Assembly (NCBI GenBank): GCA_963772225.1
Contig: CAVYWD010000011.1
Location: 186,001 to 250,000 of the forward strand
Source: CAVYWD01 sp963772225
GTDB taxonomy: Bacteria; Myxococcota; Myxococcia; Myxococcales; UBA5297
DNA length: 64,000 nt
Direction: 5' to 3'
Of the stretch, positions 35,632 through 45,135 are shown piece by piece. The translations under genes were made by a program, and so were the position numbers. How positions within the stretch are numbered: the stretch's first letter is position 1; every line of letters begins with the position of its first letter. Under the pieces are notes generated by a model. That model made no database searches and was not told the origin of the DNA. It worked only from the letters and a program-made list of their open reading frames with translations.

Positions 35632-36459
35632 CTAGACCTCGCCGGAAAAGACCCGCTCCGCGGGCCCGCGCATGAGCACTCGGGAGAGGTCGGGCAAAAC
35701 GCGGACGCGCAGCGTCCCGCCGGGCAGGCGCACGGGGCGCTCCTCGCCCGCGGGCAGGCGGCCCTCGAGGACGGCCGCCACCAGCGCGGCGCAGGCGCCG
35801 GTGCCGCAGGCCTCGGTGATGCCGCAGCCGCGCTCCCAGACCAGCACCTCCAGGCCATCGCCCGAGAGGCGCGCGAACTCGACGTTGGTCCGCTCCGGAA
35901 ACAGCGGGTGGCGCTCCAGGGCGGGGCCCAGCTCCCGGGCCCGCGCGATGTCGGGGTCGAAGACGACGAGGTGCGGGTTGCCCATGGAGACCGCGGTGGC
36001 CAAGAGCGCCGCGCCGCCGACCTCGATGGGCTGGGCCACGAAGCGGCCGCCCGCGGCGCTGGGGAGGTGCTCGGCCGCGAGCGCCGGCCGGCCCATGTCC
36101 ACGGTGACCTCGGCCACCTGACCGCCGGGCCCGCGGTGAAGGCGGCAGGCGAGCACGCCCGCCCCGGTCTCGACCGCGAGCTCGTCTCCCGCGACACCGC
36201 CCTCGTCGGCCAAGTACTTGACCGCGCAGCGCAGCCCGTTGCCGCACATCTGGGCGACGCTGCCGTCGGCGTTGGTGACGTGCATGCGCGCCGGCGCGCG
36301 GTCCGACGAGAGGAGGCTCAGCACCCCATCGGCGCCGATGCCCCGCCGCCGGTCGCAGAGCGCTCGGCCGACCTCGGGGGCGACCGGCCCGCCGCCGCCG
36401 CGGCGATCGACGATGACGAAGTCGTTGCCCAGCCCGTGGTACTTGAAGAAGCGCTCCAT
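35632..36459 (-). CDS. dapF: Diaminopimelate epimerase
   Basis: Converts LL- to meso-diaminopimelate for peptidoglycan and lysine. The 275-residue protein starts MERFFKYHGLGNDFVIVD; the two catalytic cysteines are in QMCGNGLRCAVKYL and ITEACGTGACAALV. SMGNPHLVVFD and ERTNVEFAR are further signatures. The start matches family length and the upstream frame is Arg-rich. It is divergent from the HEAT-repeat gene across 70 nt and probably co-transcribed with the response regulator downstream. Confidence 0.95.
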   Translation of the reverse strand: MERFFKYHGLGNDFVIVDRRGGGGPVAPEVGRALCDRRRGIGADGVLSLLSSDRAPARMHVTNADGSVAQMCGNGLRCAVKYLADEGGVAGDELAVETGAGVLACRLHRGPGGQVAEVTVDMGRPALAAEHLPSAAGGRFVAQPIEVGGAALLATAVSMGNPHLVVFDPDIARARELGPALERHPLFPERTNVEFARLSGDGLEVLVWERGCGITEACGTGACAALVAAVLEGRLPAGEERPVRLPGGTLRVRVLPDLSRVLMRGPAERVFSGEV

Positions 36460-36529
36460 GAGGAACCGGACGTTAGCACGGCGGCGCCGCGCCGCGCCTG
36501 CGACCGCGCTTCTGCTACATTTCCCGGCC

Positions 36530-37486
36530 ATGCACCGAACCACCGCCGCCGCGCTCATCGTTGCGCTGCCGTGGGCCAGCGCCTCGGCCGCGGGGCCGAC
36601 CCCGTCCGACCTCTCGGCGCTGGTGAGCGCCTTCGCCAAGGGCTCGCGCCCCCAGGTCGACCAGGCCATCGAGCGCCTGCGCTTCTACGGGAGCCCGCGG
36701 GAGGTCCTGAACCGGGTCGCGCGGATGGCGACCGAGGGCGACCTCACGGCGCGGCGCAATGCGGCGTACGCCTTGAGTATCCTGGCGGACCCCTCCTACG
36801 CGCCCGCCCTCACCGCGGCCCTCAACGACTCGGACCCCTCGGTCCGCGAGAGCGCCTGCATTGCCCTGGGGAAAGCGCGGGCTCGCGGATCGGCCGGCGC
36901 GCTGCTGCCGCTTTTGGGCGACCTCGCCGCGCCGGTGCGGCGAGAGGCGCTGCGAGCGCTGGCCGCCCTGGGCGCGCGCGAGGCGGTGCCCAAGGTCCTC
37001 GAGGCGCTCGACGACGCCGAGACCGAGCCCCGCATCGCGGCCATCCTGGCGCTGGGCCGCCTGGGCAACGCGCGGTCCGCGGAGCGGCTCGTCCCGCTCC
37101 TCAAGGACTCCAGCGAGACCACCCGGCTCGCGGCGGCGGAGAGCCTGTGCTGCCTGGGAAACGACAAGGGCCGCTCGTTCGCCGAGGCGATGCTGGGCTC
37201 CAAGGACCCGGAGGCCCGCAAAGACGGCGCCAAGCTCGTCGCCGAGGTCCCCAAACCTTGGGTCAAGTCAGCGCTCGCCGCGCTCTTGGCGGACCCCGAC
37301 CTGGGCGTGCGCATCGCGGCGGCGCGCGGCCTCACGGCCCAGGGCGACGGGCGCGGCGTGGAGTGGCTCGTGCTCTCCGCCGAGACCGCCGACCCCGAGC
37401 TCCGCGTGCGCCTGGAGACGGTCATCGAGGAGCTGGGGCTGAGCCAGGCCGACCGCAAGAAGATCCTCGCGGCCAAGCGACGATGA
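36530..37486 (+). CDS. Exported HEAT-repeat protein
   Basis: A 318-residue protein with a signal peptide (MHRTTAAALIVALPWASASA) followed by about eight HEAT/PBS-lyase-like repeats (ARRNAAYALSILADPSYAPA, SVRESACIALGKARARG, TRLAAAESLCCLGNDKG, GVRIAAARGLTAQGDG). It should be a periplasmic protein-interaction scaffold. Its stop overlaps the start of the DUF1460-like gene (ATGA), so the two are probably made together. Confidence 0.8.
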   Translation: MHRTTAAALIVALPWASASAAGPTPSDLSALVSAFAKGSRPQVDQAIERLRFYGSPREVLNRVARMATEGDLTARRNAAYALSILADPSYAPALTAALNDSDPSVRESACIALGKARARGSAGALLPLLGDLAAPVRREALRALAALGAREAVPKVLEALDDAETEPRIAAILALGRLGNARSAERLVPLLKDSSETTRLAAAESLCCLGNDKGRSFAEAMLGSKDPEARKDGAKLVAEVPKPWVKSALAALLADPDLGVRIAAARGLTAQGDGRGVEWLVLSAETADPELRVRLETVIEELGLSQADRKKILAAKRR

Positions 37487-38340
37487 CGCCCTCCCTGCTG
37501 GCCCTGGCGCTCCTCGCCGCACCGCCGCGCTTCGCGGGCGCGGGCCCCGACGCCGTCGCCGAGAGCGTGGCGGCCATCGAGGCGCTCCCCGACCTCCGCG
37601 AGCGCGCGCTCGCCGCCAGCGAGGCGTTCCTGGGCGTGCCCTACCGCCTCGACCCGCTCGGCGAAGGCGAGGGCCACCCGCCCGACGAGGACCCGCGCCT
37701 GCGCTTCGACGCAGCCGATTGCCAGACGTTCGTCGAGACGGTCATCGCCCTGGCGAACGCACCGAGCTTCGGCGGGCTCGGGGCGGTGCTGGACGACATC
37801 CGCTACGACGGCGCCGCACAGTACGCGCGCCGGAACCACTTCTTCGACGCCCAGTGGGTCCCGCTGAACGAGCGCAAGGGGTACCTGCGCGACGCGACCC
37901 TGAAGCTGGGCGGCGCCGACGCGCGGAGCCACACCAAGGTCGTGACCCTCGCGCTGTGGCGCCAGCGGACCGTGGCCCGGCAGATTGCCCTGCCCGACGA
38001 GCGCGCCCCCGTAGGTGCCTTCGAGGTGCGCTACCTCCCGCTCGACAAGGTGCTCGCGCACGCCAAGGCCATCCCGTCGGGGACGGCGTTCGCGGTCGTT
38101 CGGGAGGACCGGCCGAAGATTCCGCTGATGGTGAGCCACCTGGGGTTCATCGTCCAGGGCGAACGGGGGCCGGTCGCGCGGCACGCGAGCGACATCTTTC
38201 ACGCCGTCGTCGACGAGGACCTCGCCCGCTTCCTGGAGCGGCTCCGGAAGATGCGAGCCTGGAAGGTCCTGGGGCTACGCCTCTTCGAGCTCACCCCGGC
38301 GTCGCCCTTGGGCGCGCGCGCCGAGCCCGGAGCCCCGTGA
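37483..38340 (+). CDS. DUF1460-like amidase family protein, exported
   Basis: A 285-residue protein with a short signal sequence. The core (AFLGVPYRLDPLGEGEG, FDAADCQTFVETVIALANA, YARRNHFFDAQWVPLNE, SHLGFIVQGERGPVARHAS) matches DUF1460, an NlpC/P60-related fold with Cys in DCxTFVE and His in SHLGF, related to peptidoglycan amidases. A role in cell-wall turnover is inferred. Translationally coupled to the HEAT-repeat gene. Confidence 0.82.
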   Translation: MTPSLLALALLAAPPRFAGAGPDAVAESVAAIEALPDLRERALAASEAFLGVPYRLDPLGEGEGHPPDEDPRLRFDAADCQTFVETVIALANAPSFGGLGAVLDDIRYDGAAQYARRNHFFDAQWVPLNERKGYLRDATLKLGGADARSHTKVVTLALWRQRTVARQIALPDERAPVGAFEVRYLPLDKVLAHAKAIPSGTAFAVVREDRPKIPLMVSHLGFIVQGERGPVARHASDIFHAVVDEDLARFLERLRKMRAWKVLGLRLFELTPASPLGARAEPGAP

Positions 38341-38389
38341 TGCCTTCACCCGCGCGAGGGGCGCTCGCCGGCGCGGACCTGTCGGGCGG

Positions 38390-38833
38390 TCAGCGGGCGG
38401 CGTTGCTCGGCTCGCCCTCGGTCTGGAGCGCTTCCTCCTCGGCGGCGAGGGCGGCGTCGGGCTCGGCCTCCTGCATCTCCCGACGGCGCTCGTCGATGAC
38501 CTGAGCGGCGCGGTCGCGGGAGCCGCGCGGCACCAAGATCTCCCACCAGGGCCTGCGCTGCGCCGACGCGAGCGCATCGACTGGCGAGCTGGGGCGCATG
38601 CGCGCGAGCACCGGGATCCCGGCCTCGTCGATGGCCGAGACGAAGGCGTCGGCTTCGAAAGGGTCCTCGGCCGGCCCGACCACCGCAAAGTCGGTCGGGT
38701 CCTCGTCGGGCGGGAGCCTGCGGAACTCGGGCCGGGAGGCCAGGTCCTTTTCTGCGATCAAAAGCTCTGCGCACTCGGCGCAGCGCTCGACTCCGTCCCG
38801 GTACTCTTCGAGGCACTTCGGGCAGTAGCGCAT
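38390..38833 (-). CDS. Zinc-ribbon protein with DUF2007-like domain
   Basis: A 147-residue protein. The N terminus MRYCPKCLEEYRDGVERCAEC is a CxxC...CxxC zinc ribbon. Residues 50-105 (FAVVGPAEDPFEADAFVSAI, EAGIPVLARM, WWEILVPRGSRDRAAQVIDE) resemble DUF2007, a small PII-like signal-transduction fold. The tail is acidic. The ORF could start at 38983, but the zinc ribbon supports 38833. Function unknown. Confidence 0.75.
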   Translation of the reverse strand: MRYCPKCLEEYRDGVERCAECAELLIAEKDLASRPEFRRLPPDEDPTDFAVVGPAEDPFEADAFVSAIDEAGIPVLARMRPSSPVDALASAQRRPWWEILVPRGSRDRAAQVIDERRREMQEAEPDAALAAEEEALQTEGEPSNAAR

Positions 38834-39067
38834 GGGGCCTCTCTTCCCCTCCGGGAGGACTTCAAAAGCTCGGAGCCGGACGCCGCTTCCGAATCCTAGC
38901 ACCGCAGCCAGTGGCGCCGCTCTCTCGTACCCCCGCGGGCCGGAAGTTTGACAGCCTCGGCGCACGCCTCCTATAAGTGTCATGAGTTACATCGGATTTG
39001 GCTGAAAGCCCCGTTGAACCCACCCCTGGTTTTCCGCGCCTCGCCGGCAGCGGGATGGGGAAAAACC

Positions 39068-40861
39068 ATGAACTTGGCTCGTCTCAAGCTTCCCGGCTTC
39101 GCCCTGCTATGCGTCGCCCTGGGGATTTGGGGCCTCTCCCGCCTCTCCGGCCGCACGGCAGAGCTCGCCAGCAAGCAGACCGCCGAGCGGCTCGCCTGGG
39201 GGCAGCTGCTCTTCGAGACCAGCGGCCGGCTCGCCCAGTCCTATCAGGCCTCGGCGCTGGCAGCTGCGGCGGCCGACCCATCGCTCGCGCAGGCGCTGGC
39301 CTCCTCCAAGGACCGCGAGCTCGCCCCCGCCGCGGCTGCCGCGGCGCAGAAGGCGGTCTCGGCGGCGTTCGAGAAGCTCCCGAAGGCCCTGCGCTCGCCC
39401 GGACAGATCCTCGTCGCCACGCCGCGCTCGGTGAGCGCGCTCAGCGAAGACGGCGGGGCCCACGGGCTCGCCCCTGGAGTGTACGACCTGGAAAGCGCGG
39501 CGCAGGCGACTGGAGCCGCGCACGCGCTCGTCGACGGGCAGATCTATCGGGTCGCGGCGGCGCCCATCCGCGGCTCGGACGGCGTCGCGCTCGGCTACCT
39601 CGGGGTCGCCGCTCCCTTGGACGACGCCTTCGCCGCCGAGCGGGCGAAGGACCTCACCATGGAGGTCACCATCCTCGGTGGCCAAGCCGTCTCTTCCTCG
39701 CTCCCGGCCCCCAAGCGCGCGACGGTGGCGGCCACCCCCGACGGCCCGGTGGAGCTCGAGAAGCGAAAGACCCTCCCCCTGTTCGCCGGCGGCGCATCGC
39801 TGACCACGGACAAGGCCTTCGCGCTCGAAGGCGCCTCGGGCGCCCGCGTGGTGTTGACCGCCACGTCGCTGCCGCTCCAAGGGCTCGCAGACTTTCAGCA
39901 GAAGGCCTTCCTGTTCCTCGCCGGGTTGGCGCTCGTCGGCTTGGCCCTGACGCTCGTCCCAGCTTCACCCGAAGAGGAAGGAGATCACCTCGAGCGGCCG
40001 GTGAGCCGGCAAGAGTCTTCCCTTCCCGCGCGGGGTGGGGACCTGCCGCTCGGCAGCGGGCCCACGCCCCGGCCTTTCCCGGCGCCACTGGCCATCCCCG
40101 AGCCCCCGCCGGCCGCGGGCAGCCCCGACGATTTCCCGTTCGGCGACCCCCTGAAAGTGGCCGCGCTTGCCCAAGCGCCGCACGCCCGCGAACCGGGCTT
40201 TGGAGATGAACCCTTCGGGGGCGCTCCAGCCCGCGACCTGCAGCAGGAACCTCCGCCGCCTGCCGTGGCCGCGCCGCCGCTCCCGCCCGAGCCCGCGCCA
40301 TCCCCCGCGTTCGGCGCCTCGTTCTTCGGCCAGGAGACTCCCGCTGCCGAGCCTCTCCCGCCGCCGGTGGCCCTTTCGGAGCCGCCGCCTGCCGCCTCGC
40401 CGTTCCCGCCATTGGGCCCGCTCCCCAGCCCCGAGCTGGCGGGCAAGCCCTTTGATTCTTTCGGTCCAGCGCCGGGAATCGACGCGGCCAACGACCCCAT
40501 CGAGAAGACCGCCGTGTCCACCGTGCCCGAGCACCTGCTGCGGGCCACTCGGTGGCCCACTCCGACCAGTCCCCTCGAGTCCTCATTTGACGGCGGCCCC
40601 GTTCCCCTGCCCGCGCCGACGCCGGCCGCGCCGCCGCCCAGCGGGGACGACGTGCACTTCCAGGACGTCTATCAGCAGTTCCTCGTGGTTCGAGCGCAGT
40701 GCAGCCAGACGGCGGACGGACTGACGTACGAGAAGTTCGCCGCCAAGCTGCGCAAGAACAAGGAGCAGCTGGTGCAGAAGTACAGCTGCCGGACTGTTCG
40801 CTTCCAGGTCTACGTCAAGGACGGCAAGGCCGCCCTCAAGGCCTCGCCGGTCAAGGACTGA
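39068..40861 (+). CDS. MXAN_5187-like membrane protein with conserved C-terminal domain
   Basis: A 597-residue protein. An N-terminal membrane helix (LPGFALLCVALGIWGLSRL), a periplasmic sensor-like domain (about 30-275; VYDLESAAQATGAAHALVDG, VAAAPIRGSDGVALGYLGVA), and a second helix (AFLFLAGLALVGLALTLVPA) resemble a dCache/sCache layout. A 260-residue Pro-rich cytoplasmic linker leads to a conserved ~70-residue end (FQDVYQQFLVVRAQCSQTAD, LTYEKFAAKLRKNKEQLV, RFQVYVKDGKAALKASPVK). I associate this tail with a family seen in Myxococcus (MXAN_5187); identity is from memory of the pattern. No kinase domain is present. Confidence 0.68.
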   Translation: MNLARLKLPGFALLCVALGIWGLSRLSGRTAELASKQTAERLAWGQLLFETSGRLAQSYQASALAAAAADPSLAQALASSKDRELAPAAAAAAQKAVSAAFEKLPKALRSPGQILVATPRSVSALSEDGGAHGLAPGVYDLESAAQATGAAHALVDGQIYRVAAAPIRGSDGVALGYLGVAAPLDDAFAAERAKDLTMEVTILGGQAVSSSLPAPKRATVAATPDGPVELEKRKTLPLFAGGASLTTDKAFALEGASGARVVLTATSLPLQGLADFQQKAFLFLAGLALVGLALTLVPASPEEEGDHLERPVSRQESSLPARGGDLPLGSGPTPRPFPAPLAIPEPPPAAGSPDDFPFGDPLKVAALAQAPHAREPGFGDEPFGGAPARDLQQEPPPPAVAAPPLPPEPAPSPAFGASFFGQETPAAEPLPPPVALSEPPPAASPFPPLGPLPSPELAGKPFDSFGPAPGIDAANDPIEKTAVSTVPEHLLRATRWPTPTSPLESSFDGGPVPLPAPTPAAPPPSGDDVHFQDVYQQFLVVRAQCSQTADGLTYEKFAAKLRKNKEQLVQKYSCRTVRFQVYVKDGKAALKASPVKD

Positions 40862-40887
40862 GGACTGAGCCGCGAGGCGCGCCCTGG

Positions 40888-43260
40888 CTACTTGAAGTCC
40901 TTGACCCCGGTGACCTTGACCGTCTCCCCGACCGTGACACCGACGGACCGGACGGCCTTTCGACCCTCGCCGTCGGTGTAGGTCACCACATGCTCGCCCG
41001 CCGGCACCTCGAGCGGCTGCGACGGCGTGATGGGCGTCCAGCGCCCGGTGTCCTTGCCGTCGATGGAGACGCGCGCCACCGGCTCGGAGATGGTGATGAG
41101 CTTTCCGAGGGCTCGGGCCTTGGAGACCTCCTTCGGCTTCTCCGGAGCGCTCTCCGTCGTTTCCGGCCGCGCTTTGGCCTTGGTCGCCGCGCGCTCGGCC
41201 TGGCGCTGCTCCCTCGAGGACCGCTCGAGGCGCTCCAACGGAGCGAATAGGGCGACCTCGCGCATCTCACCGTCCCAGTCGACCGAGAGCTTCGCGGCGC
41301 GATATCCCTTGAGGCTCAATGAGACCTGGCGCACCTCGGCTGGCGCGACGTCGTGCAACGTCGCGGGGGTTTCGCCCACGCGTTTGCCGTCGATTTCGAT
41401 GGCCGCGCCGGAGGGCTGGCTCTCCACTTTCAGGTTGAACCGGCTGGGGCGCGCGGGCGCGGGCGGCGGGGTCGGTGCGGCGGGCGCCGCCTCTGGCGCC
41501 TCGGGCTCGAGCGCAGCGTCGACCGCGAGGCGGGAACCGGCGACGACGTCGAGCTCGGCCCGATACGGCTTGCGGCCACTCGCTTGCACCTCGACGCGGT
41601 GCCTACCCGGGGCCAGCGAGAGCGCCGCTCCGGACTCCGCCGGGGCGCCGTCGATCAAAAGGGCCGCTTCGGGTGGATTCGCCCGAACGGTCAGCTGCCC
41701 GGCGCGCGGCCGAAGCGCCCAGAAGGCGGCGAGCGCGACCGCAGCGAGGGCGATCGCCGCGGCGGCGATGAGGGGGGCCTTCGGGCGCAGCCCAGCCAGC
41801 CCATGCCTCGACAACCTCGGTGCCTGCGCCGGGCCCGTGGCCTTCCCCTTGGGACCGGGCGCCTTCGCAGCGGAGGCCGAGGGCCGCTGGGCGTTCGGCG
41901 ACTTGCGGGGCTTCGCCGCGGCATCCTTGGCTTTCGCCAGCGGGAGCGCGAGGCCGATCACCGTGGCGGCGTCTCGAAGCTCGTCCTCGATGAGCGAGGC
42001 AATGGTCTGGTCGACCAGCGTGGGCATTCCGGTGGGCACGGACAAAGACGCGGAGCTCAGGATGAGCGTGTGGGCGGACAGGAGGTCGTCCTGCGCGGCC
42101 GCAGCTCCGACGCGCTGGAGCACGGGGGGACTCGAGCCCTCTGGAGCGGCGTTGGCTCGCCCCGCGCTCGACGCGGCCGGGCGGGGCTGCGCGGTCGGCC
42201 GCGGGGCGGACATCGGCTCGGGGCGGGTGGGCCTCTCGAGCTCATCTTCGCCCTCGAGCTCCACGCCGGTGAGCTTGCCGAGGCGGGCCTCCTCGCGGGC
42301 GCAGTCCTCGGCAAAGACTTCGCGGAGGAACAGCCCGAGCTGAGCCGGGGAATAGGAGAACCCGCTGCGCCGAAGGAACTCCGACAGCTCTTTGCCCAGC
42401 TCGCCGCACGAGGCGTAGCGGTCCGACGGCTCCCGCGCGAGCGCCTTGTACAGGATGCGCTCGAGCTCCTCGGGGACCGCGGCGTTGAGGGTGCGGGGCG
42501 GCGGCACCTGGGCGTTTCGCACGCGCTCGAGGGTGGAGAAGTCGCTGTCGGCGGCGAAGAGCCGCTCGCCGGTGAGCATCTCGAAGAGGGTGACGCCGAC
42601 GGCGAAGAGGTCGGAGCGGTGGTCCACTTCCTTGCCCAAGACCTGCTCCGGGCTCATGTACCCGAACTTACCCTTCAGGATCCCGGCCTGGGTCTTCTGG
42701 ATGCGGTTGGCCGCCTTGGCGATGCCGAAGTCGATGACCTTCACCTCGCCGCGGTACGACAGCAGGATGTTCTGCGGCGTGATGTCGCGGTGGACGATGT
42801 GGAGGTCGGCTCCCTTGGCGTCCTTCTTCCGGTGCGCGTACTCGAGGCCCTCACAGACTTGCGCCGCGATGAAGACGGCCTGGGGGATGGGCATCGCGTG
42901 GCCGTCGGCCCGGTGCCGGTCGAGGAGCTGTCGCACGTCCTTGCCCGAGACGTACTCCATGGCGATGTAGATGCTGTCCTCGTGGTGCCCCAGTTCGTAG
43001 AGCTGGACGATGTTCGCGTGGTTCAGCTGGACGCTGATCCGCGCCTCGTCGAGGAACATCGTGAGGAACTCGGCGTCCTCCACCATGGTCGGGAGGATGC
43101 GCTTGATGGCCAGGTGGGGCGCGCCGGGGTCGCCCGCCTGCTTGGCCAGAAACACCTCCGCCATTCCGCCGGCATTGATGCGGTCGAGGAGCAGGTACTT
43201 GCCGAATTGAACCGGCTTCTTCAATCGACCCTCGAGGCGAGCGCGAACGAAGCTTTTCAT
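40888..43260 (-). CDS. Ser/Thr protein kinase with membrane helix and PEGA domains
   Basis: A 790-residue Hanks-type kinase. Catalytic domain at 20-290: LDRINAGGMAEVFLAKQ, AIKRI (K53), DEARI (E72), IVHRDITPQN (D159), VIDFGIAK (D177) and GYMSPEQ; HRD carries Ile-Thr after Asp, as in many myxobacterial kinases. A low-complexity linker leads to one membrane helix near 505 (LIAAAAIALAAVALAAFWAL), then PEGA-type repeats (PPEAALLIDGAPAE, PSGAAIEIDGKRVGETPA, VARVSIDGKDTGRW) outside. Likely an envelope sensor kinase. It converges with the MXAN_5187-like gene 26 nt away. Confidence 0.92.
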   Translation of the reverse strand: MKSFVRARLEGRLKKPVQFGKYLLLDRINAGGMAEVFLAKQAGDPGAPHLAIKRILPTMVEDAEFLTMFLDEARISVQLNHANIVQLYELGHHEDSIYIAMEYVSGKDVRQLLDRHRADGHAMPIPQAVFIAAQVCEGLEYAHRKKDAKGADLHIVHRDITPQNILLSYRGEVKVIDFGIAKAANRIQKTQAGILKGKFGYMSPEQVLGKEVDHRSDLFAVGVTLFEMLTGERLFAADSDFSTLERVRNAQVPPPRTLNAAVPEELERILYKALAREPSDRYASCGELGKELSEFLRRSGFSYSPAQLGLFLREVFAEDCAREEARLGKLTGVELEGEDELERPTRPEPMSAPRPTAQPRPAASSAGRANAAPEGSSPPVLQRVGAAAAQDDLLSAHTLILSSASLSVPTGMPTLVDQTIASLIEDELRDAATVIGLALPLAKAKDAAAKPRKSPNAQRPSASAAKAPGPKGKATGPAQAPRLSRHGLAGLRPKAPLIAAAAIALAAVALAAFWALRPRAGQLTVRANPPEAALLIDGAPAESGAALSLAPGRHRVEVQASGRKPYRAELDVVAGSRLAVDAALEPEAPEAAPAAPTPPPAPARPSRFNLKVESQPSGAAIEIDGKRVGETPATLHDVAPAEVRQVSLSLKGYRAAKLSVDWDGEMREVALFAPLERLERSSREQRQAERAATKAKARPETTESAPEKPKEVSKARALGKLITISEPVARVSIDGKDTGRWTPITPSQPLEVPAGEHVVTYTDGEGRKAVRSVGVTVGETVKVTGVKDFK

Positions 43261-43405
43261 TTTCGCGGGTTACCCTCGGATTCGTCAACCGCTCGTCGCC
43301 AGGGCCGGCCTGCGGGCGGCCCGTCGGCCAGGTGTCTACCTGTGCCGCCAAGGGCGACCAAGTGGACCTCTTGAGTGAGTCCCGGAGCCTTGATACACCT
43401 GGAGC

Positions 43406-43690
43406 ATGCGCGTCGTATGTCACGCGTGCGGCGAAGCGAACGAGCTGCTCCAGCGGCCCCTGCGGCGCGATGAGTGCTCGCACTGCGGCCAGGAGCTCCA
43501 CTGCTGCCTGCAGTGCCGCTTCTACGACGAGGCCGCCGACTGCCGGGAGCCGCCCGCCAAGGCGGAGGCACCTGCGGAGAAGGGCCGAGCGAACTTCTGC
43601 GAGTACTTCCAGACCGGCGACTTCACCCGTGGCCCGAGCGAAGCCGAGCGCGCCAAGGCCGCGTTCGACGCGCTCTTCAAGAAGAAGTGA
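43406..43690 (+). CDS. Small Cys-rich zinc-binding protein
   Basis: A 94-residue protein with paired cysteines (MRVVCHACGEANELL, CSHCGQELHCCLQCRFYDEA, NFCEYFQTGDF), likely a double zinc ribbon; the end resembles short proteins with the NxCxYF motif. Function unknown. Its last 14 nt overlap the convergent cutA stop. Confidence 0.75.
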   Translation: MRVVCHACGEANELLQRPLRRDECSHCGQELHCCLQCRFYDEAADCREPPAKAEAPAEKGRANFCEYFQTGDFTRGPSEAERAKAAFDALFKKK

Positions 43691-43997
43691 CCGACTCGCG
43701 AATCCAGCTCAGGTAGGGCGCGTGCCCCAGCGCGATGTCGAGCGCGACGACCTCCGGGCACTCGTACTCGTGCAGCGCGACCACCCGCTCCCGGAGCGCC
43801 TCGAAGCGCTCGCGCTCGGTCTTGATGATGAGCAACACCTCGGCGCCGTCCTGAACGCCGCCCTCCCAGCGGTAAATGGAGCGCAGCCCCGGCACGATGC
43901 TCACACACGCGGCGAGGCGCTCCTCCACCAGCGAACGCGCGAGGGCGGCCGCCTTGTCGGCGGACGGCGCGGTGACGAAGACGGCGATGGCTCCCAT
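43677..43997 (-). CDS. cutA: Divalent-cation tolerance protein CutA
   Basis: A 106-residue trimeric PII-like protein: IAVFVTAPSADKAAALARSL, EERLAACVSIVPGLRSIYRW, VLLIIKTERERFEALRERV, HEYECPEVVALDI and YLSWIRESV are all family signatures. Despite the name the physiological role is uncertain. Confidence 0.95.
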   Translation of the reverse strand: MGAIAVFVTAPSADKAAALARSLVEERLAACVSIVPGLRSIYRWEGGVQDGAEVLLIIKTERERFEALRERVVALHEYECPEVVALDIALGHAPYLSWIRESVTSS

Positions 43998-44523
43998 GCG
44001 CGCTCCTGACGAGAGGACAAGCCTTCGGGGGCTCGAGAGGAATCTCTTCCAACTTCACTCGGTCATCTCGCCCGCGGCCCGCCTCGGGGTCAAGGTCCGC
44101 CCCGGCCTCCGGCGCTGCCCACGGCGCCCGGCGAAGATCCTTAGGAATCGCGCAGAAATAGATGCTCCAAATCTCAACGTCCGAGGCGCCCGGATGGCGA
44201 GGCGCGAGGAGGGCGCATGCCAGAGGGCATGTAACCGACGAGCAACGACGCCAGCCGGGATGGATCGGACGTTGAGATGGAGCAGATATTTCGGAGCGAT
44301 GACTTAGTGCTCGGCTTGCACGTCAGATGACGACGCCCTCCCCTTCGGAGCCGCCCGCGTTCGGGTTTGAACTGGCGCTTCGGCGCAGTGCCGGGACGCG
44401 CTTCGCGCTCGAGCGGCGCGCCTCTTCAGCGGGAGCCCGCCGAGGGCCCCAGGCCTTGAAGTGCGAGGGGCGAGCCGGCACTGTAAAAGGGTCGAGCCTT
44501 TCGCCTCTGGAGCGGAGCTCCCC
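43998..44523. other. 526-nt cutA-HAD intergenic region
   Basis: It contains the palindromic element at 44141-44306. Frames on both strands elsewhere are Arg/Pro-rich shadows. The last ~200 nt before the HAD gene show no recognised promoter. Confidence 0.5.
44141..44306. mobile_element. 166-bp palindromic MITE-like element
   Basis: Imperfect terminal inverted repeats of about 43 bp: left 44141-44184, right 44265-44306. The inner 14 bp are perfect (ATCTCAACGTCCGA against TCGGACGTTGAGAT). A small central hairpin, CATGCC-aga-GGGCATG, is at 44216-44231. There is no coding capacity and no transposase nearby. It fills most of the cutA-HAD gap and could be a non-autonomous element or a structured RNA. 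Confidence 0.6.
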
Positions 44524-45135
44524 ATGAAGGACCTACGCGCGGCCCTGTTCGACCTCGACGGCGTCCTGGTGCGAAGCGAGGAACCCTGGTTCCGCACCAT
44601 GGAGGAGGCCGGCCGGGTTTTTCGCGGGCGGCCGGTCACGCGTGAAGAGTTCGCGCCGACCTTCGGCCAGGGCACCGCGGCGGACGCCGAGCAGTTCGAG
44701 CTAAGGGTCAGCCCTGACGAGCTCAACCGCTTTTACCTGGACCAGTTCCCGCGATTCGCCAAGGAGACCTGGGTGAACCCCGACGCGCGAGGGGTGCTCG
44801 AGGCCCTGCGCGCGCGCGGCCTCAAGCGCGCGGTGGTGACCAACACCGCCTCGCCGCTGGCGTTCACCATTCTCCGAAGCGCCGGCCTTTTTGAGCTGTT
44901 CGATTGGGTCGCTTGCGCCGACCACGTGGTGAAGGCCAAGCCGGCGCCGGACCTCGTGCTCCATGCGGCGCAGCGACTGGGAGTATCGCCCGAGAGCGCC
45001 CTCCTCGTCGGCGACTCGAGGTTCGACCGGGACGCGGCGCGGACCGCGGGGGTGCGGTTCGTGGGGCTCGGGCTGGACGGCGAGGCTCGCATCGAGCGGC
45101 TCGCCGAGCTCCTTTCCGTCCTGGACCGCGACTGA
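44524..45135 (+). CDS. HAD-superfamily hydrolase (beta-phosphoglucomutase/phosphatase-like)
   Basis: A 203-residue HAD hydrolase, MKDLRAALFDLDGVLVRSEE, with DxDG nucleophile motif I, motif II in AVVTNTAS, motif III Lys in VVKAKPAPDLVLHAAQRLGV and motif IV LLVGDSRFDRDAARTAG. The cap is the small helical type at 20-85, as in phosphoglycolate phosphatase and beta-phosphoglucomutase relatives. Substrate unknown. The start at 44524 follows an upstream frame that is non-coding. Confidence 0.9.
   Translation: MKDLRAALFDLDGVLVRSEEPWFRTMEEAGRVFRGRPVTREEFAPTFGQGTAADAEQFELRVSPDELNRFYLDQFPRFAKETWVNPDARGVLEALRARGLKRAVVTNTASPLAFTILRSAGLFELFDWVACADHVVKAKPAPDLVLHAAQRLGVSPESALLVGDSRFDRDAARTAGVRFVGLGLDGEARIERLAELLSVLDRD

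Noticed and set aside
35625..36197. N-terminal extension of the REC-GAF protein
   Set aside because: This part of the frame lies wholly over dapF and is Arg/Ser-rich; the GTG at 35624 starts the receiver domain.
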